A DNA stretch of 64,000 nt from CAJCJE01 sp036494465 (GTDB lineage Bacteria; Actinomycetota; Actinomycetes; Mycobacteriales; Pseudonocardiaceae): positions 87,435 through 151,434 of the forward strand of contig DASXOJ010000046.1 of NCBI GenBank assembly GCA_036494465.1, written 5' to 3'. Shown here piece after piece: positions 15,235 to 23,630 of the stretch. Both the position numbers and the translations under genes were made by a program. Numbering within the stretch: the first letter of the stretch is position 1; every line of letters begins with the position of its first letter. Below the pieces are notes generated by a model. The model did not search any database and was not told the origin of the DNA. It was given only the letters and a program-made list of their open reading frames with translations.

Positions 15235-16374
15235 TCACGCGCTGCGCAGCGTCAGCAGGGAGATTTCGCTCGGCGCGAACACGCGGAACGGCGGTCCCCA
15301 GAAGCCCGCGCCCCTGCTGGTGTAGAGCTGGGTGCGCGCGTTGATCCTGGACAGTCCTTGCAGGTAGCCCTGTTCGAGCCGGACGAGCAGGTGGAACGGC
15401 CAGATCTGGCCACCGTGCGTGTGCCCGGAGATCTGGAGGTCCACGCCGCCCTCGGCGGCGGTGGTGACCTGCTTGGGCTGGTGCGCGAGCAGCACGATCG
15501 GGGTGTCGGCGTCGATGTCGGCCAGCGCGGCCGGCAGGTCGGCGCCGTGCCCGGCCAGGCCGGAGGACGCGGCGGTGCGGTCGTCGATGCCCGCGAAGAC
15601 GATCTGGTCGCCGCCGCGCTGCACGATGTGGTGCCGGTTGTGCAGTGGGTCCCAGCCGAGCGATCCCATGTGGTCCAGCCAGTTCTGCGCCTGGCTGAAG
15701 TATTCGTGGTTGCCGGTGATGTAGACCTTCGCCTCGGTGGCCACGATGTCGCCGAGCGGGTCGACCTGTGCCTTGCGCTGTTCGACGGTGCCGTCGGCGA
15801 GGTCGCCCGCGTGACAGACGACGTCCGGCTGCATCGCGTTGACCGCCGCGACGACCCGCTCCGACCAGCGGCGCCGGTTGATCGGGCCGTAGTGGGTATC
15901 CGCGAGCACGACGACCTTCAGCCCGTCGAGCGCCTTGCCGAGGCGCGGGATGACCACGTCGACCGCGCGCGTCCTGGGCACCCGCATGGCTGCGCGGTTG
16001 CCGTAGATGGCGAGGACGATGGTGATGCCGAGCGCGATGAACGCGGTGATCCGGCAGCGCAGCGGGTCGTCCACTCCGGACAGCATCAGGACGAGCCGGA
16101 CGATCAACGCGAGGATCGACCAGACGAACAGGATCCAGACCACGCCGAGCGTGGTGTCGCCGGTGCGGGCCAGAGCATCGCTGCCACCGCCCCGGTGTCC
16201 GCGCCACATGAGCAGCGGAAAACCGACTACGCCCAGCGCGAACACGGCGGTGCCGACGATGTAGACCGGGATCGGCCACGAGTCGCTGGCGACGACCGTC
16301 CACCACGGGACGCCGAACAGCAGCAGCAGAATGACGATCAGGATGACGAAGAACAACGGGCGCGCACGTCTCAT
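15235..16374 (-). CDS. Membrane-anchored calcineurin-like metallophosphoesterase (YkuE/YaeI-like)
   Basis: A 379-residue protein. Four membrane helices fill residues 7-130, and a calcineurin-like phosphoesterase domain spans about 150-375. The binuclear metal motifs are complete and in order: ADTH (158-161), GDLAD (190-194), GNHE (221-224), His298 and GHTHGGQ (317-323). Homologues such as YkuE/YaeI hydrolyse phosphodiester or pyrophosphate bonds in lipids. The catalytic side is predicted from the helix count but not certain. It is tail-to-tail with the deacetylase, one base between stops. An inverted repeat lies about 50-70 bases upstream of its ATG. Confidence 0.85.
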   Translation of the reverse strand: MRRARPLFFVILIVILLLLFGVPWWTVVASDSWPIPVYIVGTAVFALGVVGFPLLMWRGHRGGGSDALARTGDTTLGVVWILFVWSILALIVRLVLMLSGVDDPLRCRITAFIALGITIVLAIYGNRAAMRVPRTRAVDVVIPRLGKALDGLKVVVLADTHYGPINRRRWSERVVAAVNAMQPDVVCHAGDLADGTVEQRKAQVDPLGDIVATEAKVYITGNHEYFSQAQNWLDHMGSLGWDPLHNRHHIVQRGGDQIVFAGIDDRTAASSGLAGHGADLPAALADIDADTPIVLLAHQPKQVTTAAEGGVDLQISGHTHGGQIWPFHLLVRLEQGYLQGLSRINARTQLYTSRGAGFWGPPFRVFAPSEISLLTLRSA

Positions 16375-16424
16375 CGGTGGTACGGCACCTTTCCGCAGAA
16401 CCGTGCCCTACCAGGCCGGTGACG

Positions 16425-16446
16425 ACTAACTATCCGTCTGGTTAGT
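16425..16446. promoter_or_regulatory. Inverted repeat upstream of the phosphoesterase
   Basis: ACTAAC-N10-GTTAGT is a perfect 6-base-arm repeat of the size and spacing bound by TetR-type dimers. It overlaps the last codons of the nitroreductase gene and lies upstream of the phosphoesterase. No adjacent tetR exists, so the binding protein would act from elsewhere. Confidence 0.35.
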
Positions 16447-16912
16447 TTACTCGCCCGCGCGGACCACCCGGGCTGATGCGCACCAGCGGCAGCTCCTCGG
16501 CGCGCCGCAGCGGGACCGGCTGGCCGTGCGCGAACTCGGGGATGCCGAACGCGCGGCCGAGCACGCGCGCGGCGTGCGGGTGGTGGTGCCGGTAGCTCTC
16601 CAGGATCGCGGTGCCGTGTTCCGCACACATCGGCACGGCGTTCGCCTCGGCGTGCCGGATGCCGCCGCACCAGATCCGCACCTTCGGGTCGGCGGCGACG
16701 TTGCGGTACCACTGCGCGGTCGGGCCGTAGCCGGAGATCACCACCAGCGCGCCGGGTTCGCGGTGCACAACCTCCAGCACGACGTAGCGGAGTTGACCGC
16801 TGCGGCGACCGCGGTGTTCGAGCAGGACGAACCGAGGGCCGAGCAACGGGCCCGCCCTCCGGAACACCGGAATCGGGGCTCTGAGCAGCCAGCGGGGCAT
16901 TCTGCGCAGCAT
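16442..16912 (-). CDS. Deazaflavin (F420)-dependent nitroreductase-family protein
   Basis: A 156-residue split-barrel protein of the DUF385/Ddn family. The pattern LLEHRGRRSGQLRYVVLEVV, then LVVISGYGPTAQWYRNVAADP and VRIWCGGIRHAEA, is that of Mycobacterium Ddn homologues, which bind F420 and reduce nitroaromatics or quinones. The ATG at 16912 (GAGAGG five bases upstream) is preferred; a GTG at 16924 is possible. An arginine-rich N-terminal segment may associate with membrane. Its physiological substrate is probably a quinone or an aflatoxin-like enone; that is inference from the family. Confidence 0.83.
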   Translation of the reverse strand: MLRRMPRWLLRAPIPVFRRAGPLLGPRFVLLEHRGRRSGQLRYVVLEVVHREPGALVVISGYGPTAQWYRNVAADPKVRIWCGGIRHAEANAVPMCAEHGTAILESYRHHHPHAARVLGRAFGIPEFAHGQPVPLRRAEELPLVRISPGGPRGRVN

Positions 16913-16975
16913 GCGGCCTCTCACCTGCTACGAACTGTCCGGTCCCCGACCTATCAGGAATCCTACGACAGCCAC

Positions 16976-17422
16976 TCAGTCCTCACTCAGCGATTCGCGC
17001 ACAAACCGCTCCAGCCCGGCGACGAACGCGCCGGCCTGCTCCGGTGGCCAGGAATCCAGGCGGCGCTGGAAGATCGCGGCCAGCCGTTCGCGCAGCACCG
17101 CCACGATCCGCTCGCCTTCCCCGGTGAGCGTGAGCAGGGTGGCGCGGGCGTCGTCCGGGTCGGGGGAGCGGCGCAGCAGACCGAGAGCTTCGAGCCGGTC
17201 GCTGTGCCTGCTGACCACCGACCGGTCCAGGCCGATCTCCGCGCCGAGCCTTGCCGACGTGGTCGGCCCGATCCGGCCGAGGCCGGAGAGCACCGGGTAG
17301 GTCGCCTCGTCCACCATGCCTGCGAACGGTTCGAGCAGTTCGCCGTAGATCTTGGCGCGGTGCCGCCGTTGCAGCAGCAGGACGAGCGCGACCTGCAACC
17401 GAGCGCCGGCGTCCTCGGCCAT
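16976..17422 (-). CDS. MarR-family transcriptional regulator
   Basis: A 148-residue MarR protein. Visible core: EATYPVLSGLGRIGPTTSARL, the recognition helix EIGLDRSVVSRHSDRLEALG, and the wing RRSPDPDDARATLLTLTGEG. Its ATG shares the A of the preceding gene's TGA (TGATG), so it is translationally coupled to the siderophore-interacting protein. It may control that gene or respond to a related ligand; no nearby palindrome is strong enough to assign as its operator. Confidence 0.87.
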   Translation of the reverse strand: MAEDAGARLQVALVLLLQRRHRAKIYGELLEPFAGMVDEATYPVLSGLGRIGPTTSARLGAEIGLDRSVVSRHSDRLEALGLLRRSPDPDDARATLLTLTGEGERIVAVLRERLAAIFQRRLDSWPPEQAGAFVAGLERFVRESLSED

Positions 17423-18099
17423 CAGTCCATACCGCGGCGGCCGGGGGTCCAGAACGGCTTGGTGACCACGTTGCGGCGCGGCCAGTCGCGGTCCTTCACC
17501 AGGTGTTTGCGCACCATCTGAATGGTGCGCGCCTCACCGGCGACGTAGGCGATCCCGGGCTTGCCGGGCAGCTTCAGCTCCCGCAACGCCGTGACCAGGC
17601 CCTCCGACGACGCCGCGGTGCCGCCCGCGCGATAGGTCCAGGTGATCGAATCGGGCAGCGCGATCCGGTCGTCCGGCGTGTCCACCTCGATGACACCGAA
17701 CGCGTTCGTGCCCGACGGCAACGCGCGCAGCATCGCCGCGAACGGGACCGACGCGGTCTCCTCGCCGACGAACAGGTGGTACGGCGCGGGTTGGCGCAGC
17801 ACGAACGAGCCTTCCGGCCGGGAGAAGTTCACCGGCCGGCCGACCTTGAGCGCTCGCGCCCACACGCCGCCCGGTCCGTCCTCGCCGTGGTCGAGCACGC
17901 ACAGCTCGATGCTGTCGTCCTCGTAGGCGTAGATCGAGTAGCTGCGGCGCGGACCGTGCCCGTCGCCGCCGGTGCGCACCCGAACCTGCTGACCGGGCGT
18001 CCAGGACTGGCCGCGCAGTTCGGTCGCGCTGATCCTGATCTTGCGCATCCGCCTGCTGACCAGGTCGATCGCGGTCACGGTGCCGTGCAGGCCAGCCAT
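17422..18099 (-). CDS. Siderophore-interacting protein (ViuB-type ferric reductase)
   Basis: A 225-residue protein of the SIP family. The FAD-binding barrel carries the flavin motif RRSYSIYAYEDD and the phosphate/pyrophosphate region DHGEDGPGGVWARALKVGR, typical for the family. The NAD(P)-binding half has LFVGEETASVPFAAMLRALP and YVAGEARTIQMVRKHL. SIPs reduce ferric siderophores in the cytoplasm to release iron. No siderophore importer or synthetase is next to it, so it is an isolated or dispersed component. MarR follows, translationally coupled. Confidence 0.87.
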   Translation of the reverse strand: MAGLHGTVTAIDLVSRRMRKIRISATELRGQSWTPGQQVRVRTGGDGHGPRRSYSIYAYEDDSIELCVLDHGEDGPGGVWARALKVGRPVNFSRPEGSFVLRQPAPYHLFVGEETASVPFAAMLRALPSGTNAFGVIEVDTPDDRIALPDSITWTYRAGGTAASSEGLVTALRELKLPGKPGIAYVAGEARTIQMVRKHLVKDRDWPRRNVVTKPFWTPGRRGMD

Positions 18100-18131
18100 T
18101 GTCGTCGGTCCTCTCGCCGCCGTTGCGGTGA

Positions 18132-18890
18132 TCAGTATGGCTTGCGTGCCTCGATCAGGAAGCGGGGCGCCCGGCTGCGAAACGTGCCATCGGCCGTGAT
18201 CCGCTCGTGCACGGCGCGGAGTTGGTCACGGTAGCGCTCGACGGTGAATCCGGGCACCGTCCACAACACCTTGCGCAGGAAGTACACGACCGCGCCGATG
18301 TCGAAGAACTCCGAGCGCAACGTCTCTTCGCGCAGGTCCACCACGTCCAGCCCGACCTCGGCGGCGCGTGCGCGGGCGGTGTCCGTGCTGCGCGCCGGTC
18401 CTGGCGTGTGCGGGCCGATCATCGCGTTGATCAGCTCCAGTTGCTGGCCCGCGCCGATCTGCTGGGACAGGAACGATCCGCCCGGCGCGAGCACCCGCGC
18501 GATCTCCGCCCAGTTCGTGGCCACCGGATGCCTGCTCACCACCAGATCGAACGTGCCGTCCGCGAACGGCAGCCCGTCCTGTTCGCTCGCGGCCACCACG
18601 CGTCCGCCCAACGGTGCCAGGTGCGTTGCGGCGACTGGCACGTTCGGCTGCCAGGCTTCGGTCGCGACCAGGAGCGCGGGCGGATGGGGGATCGACGCCA
18701 GGACTTCGCCGCCGCCGGTGTCGATGTCCAGCCCGGCGCGCACACCGGCCATCCGCTCGCCGATCAGCCGCGCGTAACCCCAGGAGGGCCGGTCCTCGAT
18801 CGCGCGGCCGTCGAACCAGGAGAAGTCCCAGCCCTCCACCGGCTCGGCCGCACCCTCGGCGACCAGTCGCTCGAAGTCGCCGGAGCTCAC
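18132..18890 (-). CDS. SAM-dependent methyltransferase, class I
   Basis: A 252-residue protein with a variant motif I LDIDTGGGEVLAS (DxGxGxG-like) at about residue 57, then acidic loops, PFADGTFDLVVSRHPVATNW and an RVLAPGGSFLSQQIGAG strand. The C-terminal half (FFDIGAVVYFLRKVLWTVPGFT) is typical of small uncharacterised actinobacterial methyltransferases. It starts at the GTG at 18890, sharing GTGA with the stop of the GNAT gene upstream, so the two proteins are made together. That coupling hints at modification of the same molecule by acetylation and methylation, which I cannot verify. Confidence 0.78.
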   Translation of the reverse strand: MSSGDFERLVAEGAAEPVEGWDFSWFDGRAIEDRPSWGYARLIGERMAGVRAGLDIDTGGGEVLASIPHPPALLVATEAWQPNVPVAATHLAPLGGRVVAASEQDGLPFADGTFDLVVSRHPVATNWAEIARVLAPGGSFLSQQIGAGQQLELINAMIGPHTPGPARSTDTARARAAEVGLDVVDLREETLRSEFFDIGAVVYFLRKVLWTVPGFTVERYRDQLRAVHERITADGTFRSRAPRFLIEARKPY

Positions 18891-19669
18891 GGCGTCCAAA
18901 CGTAGGGCGTCGTGGTGGTCACTTCGGTGAAGCCGAGCCGGGCCACGATCGGTTTGCTGTCCTTCGACGCGTCGATCTGCAGGTACCGGTACCCGCGCTC
19001 GACGGCGAGCCAGGCGCGTTTGGCCAGCAGCGCGCGATAGATGCCGCGCCCGCGCCATTCCGCCAGCGTCGCTCCGCCCCAGATACCGACGAACTCGATG
19101 CCCGACTTGAACTCCGCCCAGGCGGCCGACACCACTCGTCCCCCGGCGAACGCCGCGTAGACGGTGACCAGGCCCGCCCCGACCTCGCGGGTCAGTTGTG
19201 GCACCAGGTGGTCGCGGTTCTCCGACCACACCTCGTTCTCCATCTCCGCGATCTGCTGGAAGCCGGCCTCGTCGGTGACCTCGCGCAGTTCGACGCCCGC
19301 GGGCAGCGTCGGGCGCTCGTCGGCGATGTCGGCGGCCACCCCGATCAACACGGTTTCCACGTCCTCCGGCACGAACCCGGCGGCGCGCAACCGGTCGACC
19401 AGTTCGGCGGGCCGGTCGTGGGCGCGGGTCTTCCACTCCAGACCTTCGCCGCGCGCGGCGAAGAAGTCCTGCTGCCGCTTGATCAGCGCGTCCAGGTCCT
19501 GGCCGGTCACCCCCAGGTCGATCGGACCGTTGACGAAGCCTTGCCGGTCGCCGACCACGCGCACGATCGGTCCGTCCGATTCCGCGAACAGGCCCGGTGG
19601 CAGGTCGCGCGTTTCGGCGGGCCGGGCTTGTTCGTCGTAGGCGCGCAGCAGTGCGGCAGCATCAGGCAT
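18887..19669 (-). CDS. GNAT-family N-acetyltransferase
   Basis: A 260-residue protein. The C-terminal half (about 130-255) is a GNAT domain, with the acetyl-CoA loop region AEWRGRGIYRALLAKRAW (Q/RxxGxG/A pattern) and the closing KPIVARLGFTEVTTTTPY. The N-terminal 120 residues may form a degenerate second GNAT-like lobe (ELVDRLRAAGFVPEDVETVL), as in many two-domain actinobacterial GNATs. The substrate is unknown. Its stop overlaps the methyltransferase start by four bases. The ATG at 19669 begins the pair. Confidence 0.82.
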   Translation of the reverse strand: MPDAAALLRAYDEQARPAETRDLPPGLFAESDGPIVRVVGDRQGFVNGPIDLGVTGQDLDALIKRQQDFFAARGEGLEWKTRAHDRPAELVDRLRAAGFVPEDVETVLIGVAADIADERPTLPAGVELREVTDEAGFQQIAEMENEVWSENRDHLVPQLTREVGAGLVTVYAAFAGGRVVSAAWAEFKSGIEFVGIWGGATLAEWRGRGIYRALLAKRAWLAVERGYRYLQIDASKDSKPIVARLGFTEVTTTTPYVWTP

Positions 19670-19768
19670 GCGGTCAAGCTAACCGGGGGATGTCGCATTC
19701 GGCAGCTGATTTTCGGCTGGTGGCGTAATCCGTGGCGGGCCCGGCGCACGCCCGACCACGATGGAGGC

Positions 19769-20578
19769 ATGACGACGGCCTGGCTCGCCCGCGATCTCGC
19801 CGAACACGACGACTGGACCTGGCGCTACGCCGAGGATCCCGCGTTGTTCGAGCGGATCCGCGCGGAGCTGGGCACCGGGCGCGGGGTCGCGCTGCTGCGC
19901 GGCCTGCCGGTCGACGGCCTGACCGACGAACAGGCGGAAGAGTTGGCAGTCGGTGTCGCCGGAAAGATTGGTGAGGTGGTGTCGCAGGGCGGCGGTCTGG
20001 TTCGGCACGTGCGCGACCTCGGCGTCGATCCGAACGCGTCGACCAGCAAGAGCTACATGCACAGCGCGCAGCTGAGCTTCCACGCCGACCCGACCGACGT
20101 GGTCGGCCTGCTCTGCCTGCGCCCGGCCAGATCCGGTGGGCGCAGCGCGGTGCTGAACACGGTCGCGATCCACGACGAGATCGCCCGCATCCGTCCGGAT
20201 CTCGTCGATCTGCTCTACGAACCGTGGTGGCACGACCAGCGAGACGGCGGCTTTGTGCAGCGCCCGCTGTATTCGCGCGACGACACTGGCCGACTGTCCG
20301 CCGCGTGGGGGCTGGACTACCTGCGCTCCGCGCAACGCGGCGCGAACGTACCCGCGTTCACGGCGGCCCAGTCCGAGCTGGTCGATCTGCTGGAGGCGCT
20401 GACCCACGATCCGCGCTTCGCGTTCACCATGGACCTGCGCGCGGGCGACTTCCAGTTCCTGAACAACCACCTGATCATGCACAACCGCACCGCCTACGTC
20501 GATGACCCCGAGCCGGAGCGGCGCAGGCACCTGATCCGGATCTGGCTGAATACGCCACCCGCTGCCAGCTTTTCCTGA
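19769..20578 (+). CDS. TauD/gamma-butyrobetaine hydroxylase-type Fe(II)/2-oxoglutarate dioxygenase
   Basis: A 269-residue member of the TauD (PF02668) superfamily. The metal triad is visible: His-x-Asp in QLSFHADPTD, and the distal His in QFLNNHLIMHNRTAY. The 2-oxoglutarate-binding arginine lies in RRHLIRIWL near the C-terminus. The family hydroxylates amino acids, sulfonates, betaines or natural-product intermediates. GGAGG lies immediately before the ATG at 19769, closer than ideal, so the true start could differ by a few codons. It is followed after 32 bases by an O-methyltransferase on the same strand; the two could act on one metabolite. Confidence 0.82.
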   Translation: MTTAWLARDLAEHDDWTWRYAEDPALFERIRAELGTGRGVALLRGLPVDGLTDEQAEELAVGVAGKIGEVVSQGGGLVRHVRDLGVDPNASTSKSYMHSAQLSFHADPTDVVGLLCLRPARSGGRSAVLNTVAIHDEIARIRPDLVDLLYEPWWHDQRDGGFVQRPLYSRDDTGRLSAAWGLDYLRSAQRGANVPAFTAAQSELVDLLEALTHDPRFAFTMDLRAGDFQFLNNHLIMHNRTAYVDDPEPERRRHLIRIWLNTPPAASFS

Positions 20579-20610
20579 TCGCCGTTGGCGACCGGTACTT
20601 TCTCGTAGGC

Positions 20611-21507
20611 ATGACGCCTCGGTTGCGGCTGTTGCGGTTGATCACCGGGCACTGGATCGCGCAGACCGTGCGCGCGGTGGCCGAACTGTCCATTGCGGAC
20701 CATCTGGCGGCTGGCGCGCGGCATGCCGATGACATCGCGCTGACCGAGGGCAGCGATCCGGCGGCGACGCTGCGCCTGCTGCGCGCCTGCGTCGGCATCG
20801 AGCTGGTGACCGCGCTGCCGGACGGCCGGTTCGCGGCGACGCCGCTGCTGCGGTTGTTGCGCGCGGACGCGCCGGACTCGTTGCGCGACACCGCGCTGAC
20901 CATGGCCGCGCCCGCGCGCTGGCCCGCCTGGACACACTTCCCGGACACGATCCGCGCCGGTGTGTCCATAGTGGACTACACGGACGAGGTGGACATCTTC
21001 GCTGACGCGCTCGCCGAATCCGAGCTGGCGACCTTGATCGACACGTCGGGTGCCGAGGTGGTGGCGGATCTGGGTGGTGGTGACGGCGGGCTGGTGCACG
21101 CGCTGCTGCACCGCGATCCCGGGTTGCGCGGGCTGGTGCTGGAGTTGCCGCACGCCGTCGATGCGGCGCTCGCCCGAACTCGCCGGGAGGGGCTTGCCGA
21201 CCGGTGCGAGGTTCGCGCGGGTGACTTCTTCGCGGAGATTCCGCCAGCCGATGTCTACCTGCTGAAGCTGGTGTTGCGGGACTGGAACGACGATCTGTGC
21301 GTGCGGCTGCTGCGGGCCTGCCGCCGCGCGATGGCGCCGGACGCGCGGTTGGTCGTGGTCGATTTCGCAGGCGGGCTGCTGCCTGCTGGTGCCGATCGCG
21401 ATCTGGCCGAGTTCGACGAGCTGTTCGCGGCTGCCCGGCTACGTCGTGCCGACCTGGTCACGACGCGGAGCGGGTTGTGCGTCATAACGAATACTGTATA
21501 CAATTGA
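20611..21507 (+). CDS. Compact O-methyltransferase (acetylserotonin-MT/PF00891 type)
   Basis: A 298-residue protein. The N-terminal winged-helix dimerisation region includes LLRLITGHWIAQTVRAVAEL and ATLRLLRACVGIELV. The catalytic domain begins with motif I VVADLGGGDGGLVHALL and continues with DLPHAV-like LELPHAVDAA and YLLKLVLRDWNDD, where His of the usual LLKHILHDW is replaced by Leu and Arg. It is about 40 residues shorter than typical members. Segments are lost before motif I and at the C-terminus, where the usual GGRERTEAEWRALL helix is reduced. It may be functional or degenerate. It lies three bases upstream of an araC gene. Confidence 0.75.
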   Translation: MTPRLRLLRLITGHWIAQTVRAVAELSIADHLAAGARHADDIALTEGSDPAATLRLLRACVGIELVTALPDGRFAATPLLRLLRADAPDSLRDTALTMAAPARWPAWTHFPDTIRAGVSIVDYTDEVDIFADALAESELATLIDTSGAEVVADLGGGDGGLVHALLHRDPGLRGLVLELPHAVDAALARTRREGLADRCEVRAGDFFAEIPPADVYLLKLVLRDWNDDLCVRLLRACRRAMAPDARLVVVDFAGGLLPAGADRDLAEFDELFAAARLRRADLVTTRSGLCVITNTVYN

Positions 21508-21510
21508 CAG

Positions 21511-22365
21511 ATGGAATCGGTCGTCACGCTGCCGACTGGCCGGCAGTGGTTCGGGTGCTACGCCACCAGTCAGTCCAGTGCTGACCTGCGCCTGATCACC
21601 AACGCGGGCGCCGACTGGACCTACCGCGACACCGGACTGCCCGCGAACCGCCCGCTCACGCTCGTGCTCGGCGCCACCGAAGTGCACGCCTGCCTGCCGC
21701 TCGGCGGCACCGTGCTGGTGCGCCAGCGGGGCGTCGAGCACCGGCTGGAACCCGGGCGGTTCGGGCTGTTCGCGGGCGAGGAACCGGTCACCGCGACGCA
21801 CTCGGCGCAGTGCCGGGTGCTCAGCCTGGCGATGGCCGCGCCGGGCGCGTCGAGCGCGCGACTGGGCACGCCGCTCCCGGTTTCCGGCGCGAGCGAACTG
21901 CTGATCCGGCACGTCCAGACCACCATGCGGATCGCGCCGACGCTCGGTCCGGCCGCACTGGCCGCCGCCGCTGCCGCGGCGGGCGAACTGTTCGCGGCGA
22001 CGGTAGCCGACGCGGACTGGCAACCGTCGCACACCGCGCTCGCCACCCAGATCGCGCTCTACGTGGACAGCAGGCTCGGCGATCCGCACCTGTCCGTGCA
22101 CCGGATCGCCGCCGCGCACCACATCTCCGTGCGCACGCTGTACCGGATCTTCGCCCGGCGCGGCGACACCGTGCACGGTCACCTGCGCGCGCGTCGCCTC
22201 GACCGCGCTCACCACGACCTGCTCACCAGGCCGGACCTGTCCGTGTCCGCGATCTGCACGCGGTGGGGGATCACCGACGTGTCGCACTTCGCCAGGCAGT
22301 ACCGCGTGCGGTTCGGTTGCACGCCAAGGGAAACGCGTTCGGTCAGAGGCTCGATCCCGGCGTGA
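21511..22365 (+). CDS. AraC-family transcriptional activator
   Basis: A 284-residue protein. The N-terminal 150 residues form a cupin-like/AraC-binding region (LVLGATEVHACLPLGG, RLEPGRFGLFAGEEP), and the C-terminal HTH pair spans about 185-275 (LSVHRIAAAHHISVRTLYRI and SVSAICTRWGITDVSHFARQ). It overlaps the convergent SDR gene by 23 bases. It starts three bases after the O-methyltransferase stop, within an AT-rich patch (ATACTGTATACAAT) that could be a promoter. The target is unknown. Confidence 0.85.
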   Translation: MESVVTLPTGRQWFGCYATSQSSADLRLITNAGADWTYRDTGLPANRPLTLVLGATEVHACLPLGGTVLVRQRGVEHRLEPGRFGLFAGEEPVTATHSAQCRVLSLAMAAPGASSARLGTPLPVSGASELLIRHVQTTMRIAPTLGPAALAAAAAAAGELFAATVADADWQPSHTALATQIALYVDSRLGDPHLSVHRIAAAHHISVRTLYRIFARRGDTVHGHLRARRLDRAHHDLLTRPDLSVSAICTRWGITDVSHFARQYRVRFGCTPRETRSVRGSIPA

Positions 22366-23239
22366 GCAGGTCGCCGATGCCGACCCGGTGGAAGAAGTCG
22401 ACGCGGATCCGGTCGGCGACCGCGGAGACCACCTCGCTGCCGTCCTTGCTCGGGTCGATGTGCGTGCGGAACGGCCGCTGACCCGAGGGCAGGTCGACGA
22501 CGCGCACGATGGCGTCGGCGACTTCCCGCACGTCAGCGCCCTCCGGCAGCAACGCGGCCAGCGACTTGTCCAGGTTCGCGCGCAGTTCGCCGTACTTCTC
22601 GTCGTAGGCGGCGGCCACGTCGGTGTCGGCGGGGGTGCCCGCGTGCAGGAAGTGGTTGGTACCGCTGGTGTACGCGCCCGGCACGATCAGCGCGGTGTCG
22701 ATGCCGAACCGGATCACCTCCGACGCATAGCTGACCGCGAGCGCGTCGGCGGCGGCTTTCGCGGCGAAGTACGGCCCGAGGAAGGGCGGGGTGCCGCCGC
22801 GCGTGCTGCTCGACGCGACCCACAGCAGCAGGCCGCTGCCCTGCGCGCGCATGCTCGGCAACGCCGCCCGGTTGACCCGCTGCGCACCGACGACATTGGT
22901 GTCGTAGATGGAAACCAGCTGTTCGGGCGTGAACGCCTCGGCCGCACCGAGCACCATGTGGCCCGCGTTGTGCACGAGGACGTCGATCCGGCCCTGTTCG
23001 GCCAGTATCCGCGCGATCGCCGCATCGACAGAGTCCTGTGCGGACACGTCCATCTCGACGGCGTGCAGGGTGACGTCGTGTTCGTGCGCGTAGCGGGCGA
23101 GTTCGGCGACCGCCTGGGCGTTGCGGCCGTCGGTGCCGCGCATGCCCGCGTAGACCGTGTGCCCGGCCTTGGCCAGCGACCGAACGGTCAACGCGCCGAA
23201 TCCGCTGGACGCACCCGTGACCACGATGGTCTTGCTCAT
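22343..23239 (-). CDS. Short-chain dehydrogenase/reductase
   Basis: A 298-residue classical SDR. The cofactor motif VTGASSGFGALTV is at residues 7-19, with NAG in LVHNAGHMVL, the catalytic serine region WVASSST and the active site GPYFAAKAAAD (YxxxK). The C-terminal extension (residues 240-298) is longer than in the basic fold. It would oxidise or reduce an alcohol/carbonyl with NAD(P). Its start is divergent from the antitoxin-like gene. The 136-base gap between them carries a 15-base motif also found at 32171. Confidence 0.87.
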   Translation of the reverse strand: MSKTIVVTGASSGFGALTVRSLAKAGHTVYAGMRGTDGRNAQAVAELARYAHEHDVTLHAVEMDVSAQDSVDAAIARILAEQGRIDVLVHNAGHMVLGAAEAFTPEQLVSIYDTNVVGAQRVNRAALPSMRAQGSGLLLWVASSSTRGGTPPFLGPYFAAKAAADALAVSYASEVIRFGIDTALIVPGAYTSGTNHFLHAGTPADTDVAAAYDEKYGELRANLDKSLAALLPEGADVREVADAIVRVVDLPSGQRPFRTHIDPSKDGSEVVSAVADRIRVDFFHRVGIGDLLTPGSSL

Positions 23240-23308
23240 CTCGCGCTCCTCAGTATCTCTGATATCGGACCATTGGTAGCGACGATAGCACGAGTTCGGA
23301 CTAGTGAT

Positions 23309-23323
23309 AACGGAAAACTGTTA
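23309..23323. promoter_or_regulatory. Shared motif AACGGAAAACTGTTA, copy 1
   Basis: This AT-richer 15-mer occurs again exactly at 32171-32185. Including the preceding T it is an imperfect palindrome (TAACGG-AAAA-CTGTTA). It lies between the SDR and the antitoxin-like gene. A partial copy (AGTTTTCCGTT) sits at 29478-29488 by the glycosyltransferase start. It is a candidate operator for one regulator; that regulator is not identified. Confidence 0.4.
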
Positions 23324-23375
23324 GCGACGTTAGTCATGCCGTGCCGGTCGAGCTCGACCTGGATAAACTGGGCAC

Positions 23376-23618
23376 ATGGGTTTCCTTGATGACGTCAAGA
23401 AGCAGGCAGAAGAACTGAAGGAGCGCGCCTCCGAGTACGTCGGCCAGCACGGCGAGAAGATCGCCGAGGGCATCGACAAGGTGGCGGGCAAAATCGACAA
23501 CAGCACCCAGGGCAAGTACTCGGAGAAGATCCAGTCAGCCACCACGAAGGCCAAGGACGCAGCGCAGCGCTTTGGCGAACAGTCCGGCCAGCAGCCCGAG
23601 GGCAACCAGCCGGAATGA
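23376..23618 (+). CDS. MT0933-like antitoxin-family small protein
   Basis: An 80-residue, highly charged protein beginning MGFLDDVKKQAEELKERASE and continuing with GQHGEKIAEGIDKVAGKID and GKYSEKIQSATTKAKDA. That is the repeated lysine/glutamate helical pattern of the MT0933-like (PF14013) antitoxin family of mycobacteria and relatives. The family is annotated as a type II antitoxin, but many members stand alone. There is no toxin-like gene beside it: the neighbours are an SDR and a TetR. A perfect GGTCGAGCTCGACC palindrome at 23346-23359 overlaps its promoter region. Confidence 0.75.
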   Translation: MGFLDDVKKQAEELKERASEYVGQHGEKIAEGIDKVAGKIDNSTQGKYSEKIQSATTKAKDAAQRFGEQSGQQPEGNQPE

Positions 23619-23630
23619 GTGTGGGGGCTC

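Noticed and set aside
20611..23239. O-methyltransferase, AraC and SDR as a secondary-metabolite cluster
   Set aside because: No polyketide, peptide synthetase or terpene synthase gene is present, so tailoring genes alone do not make a cluster.
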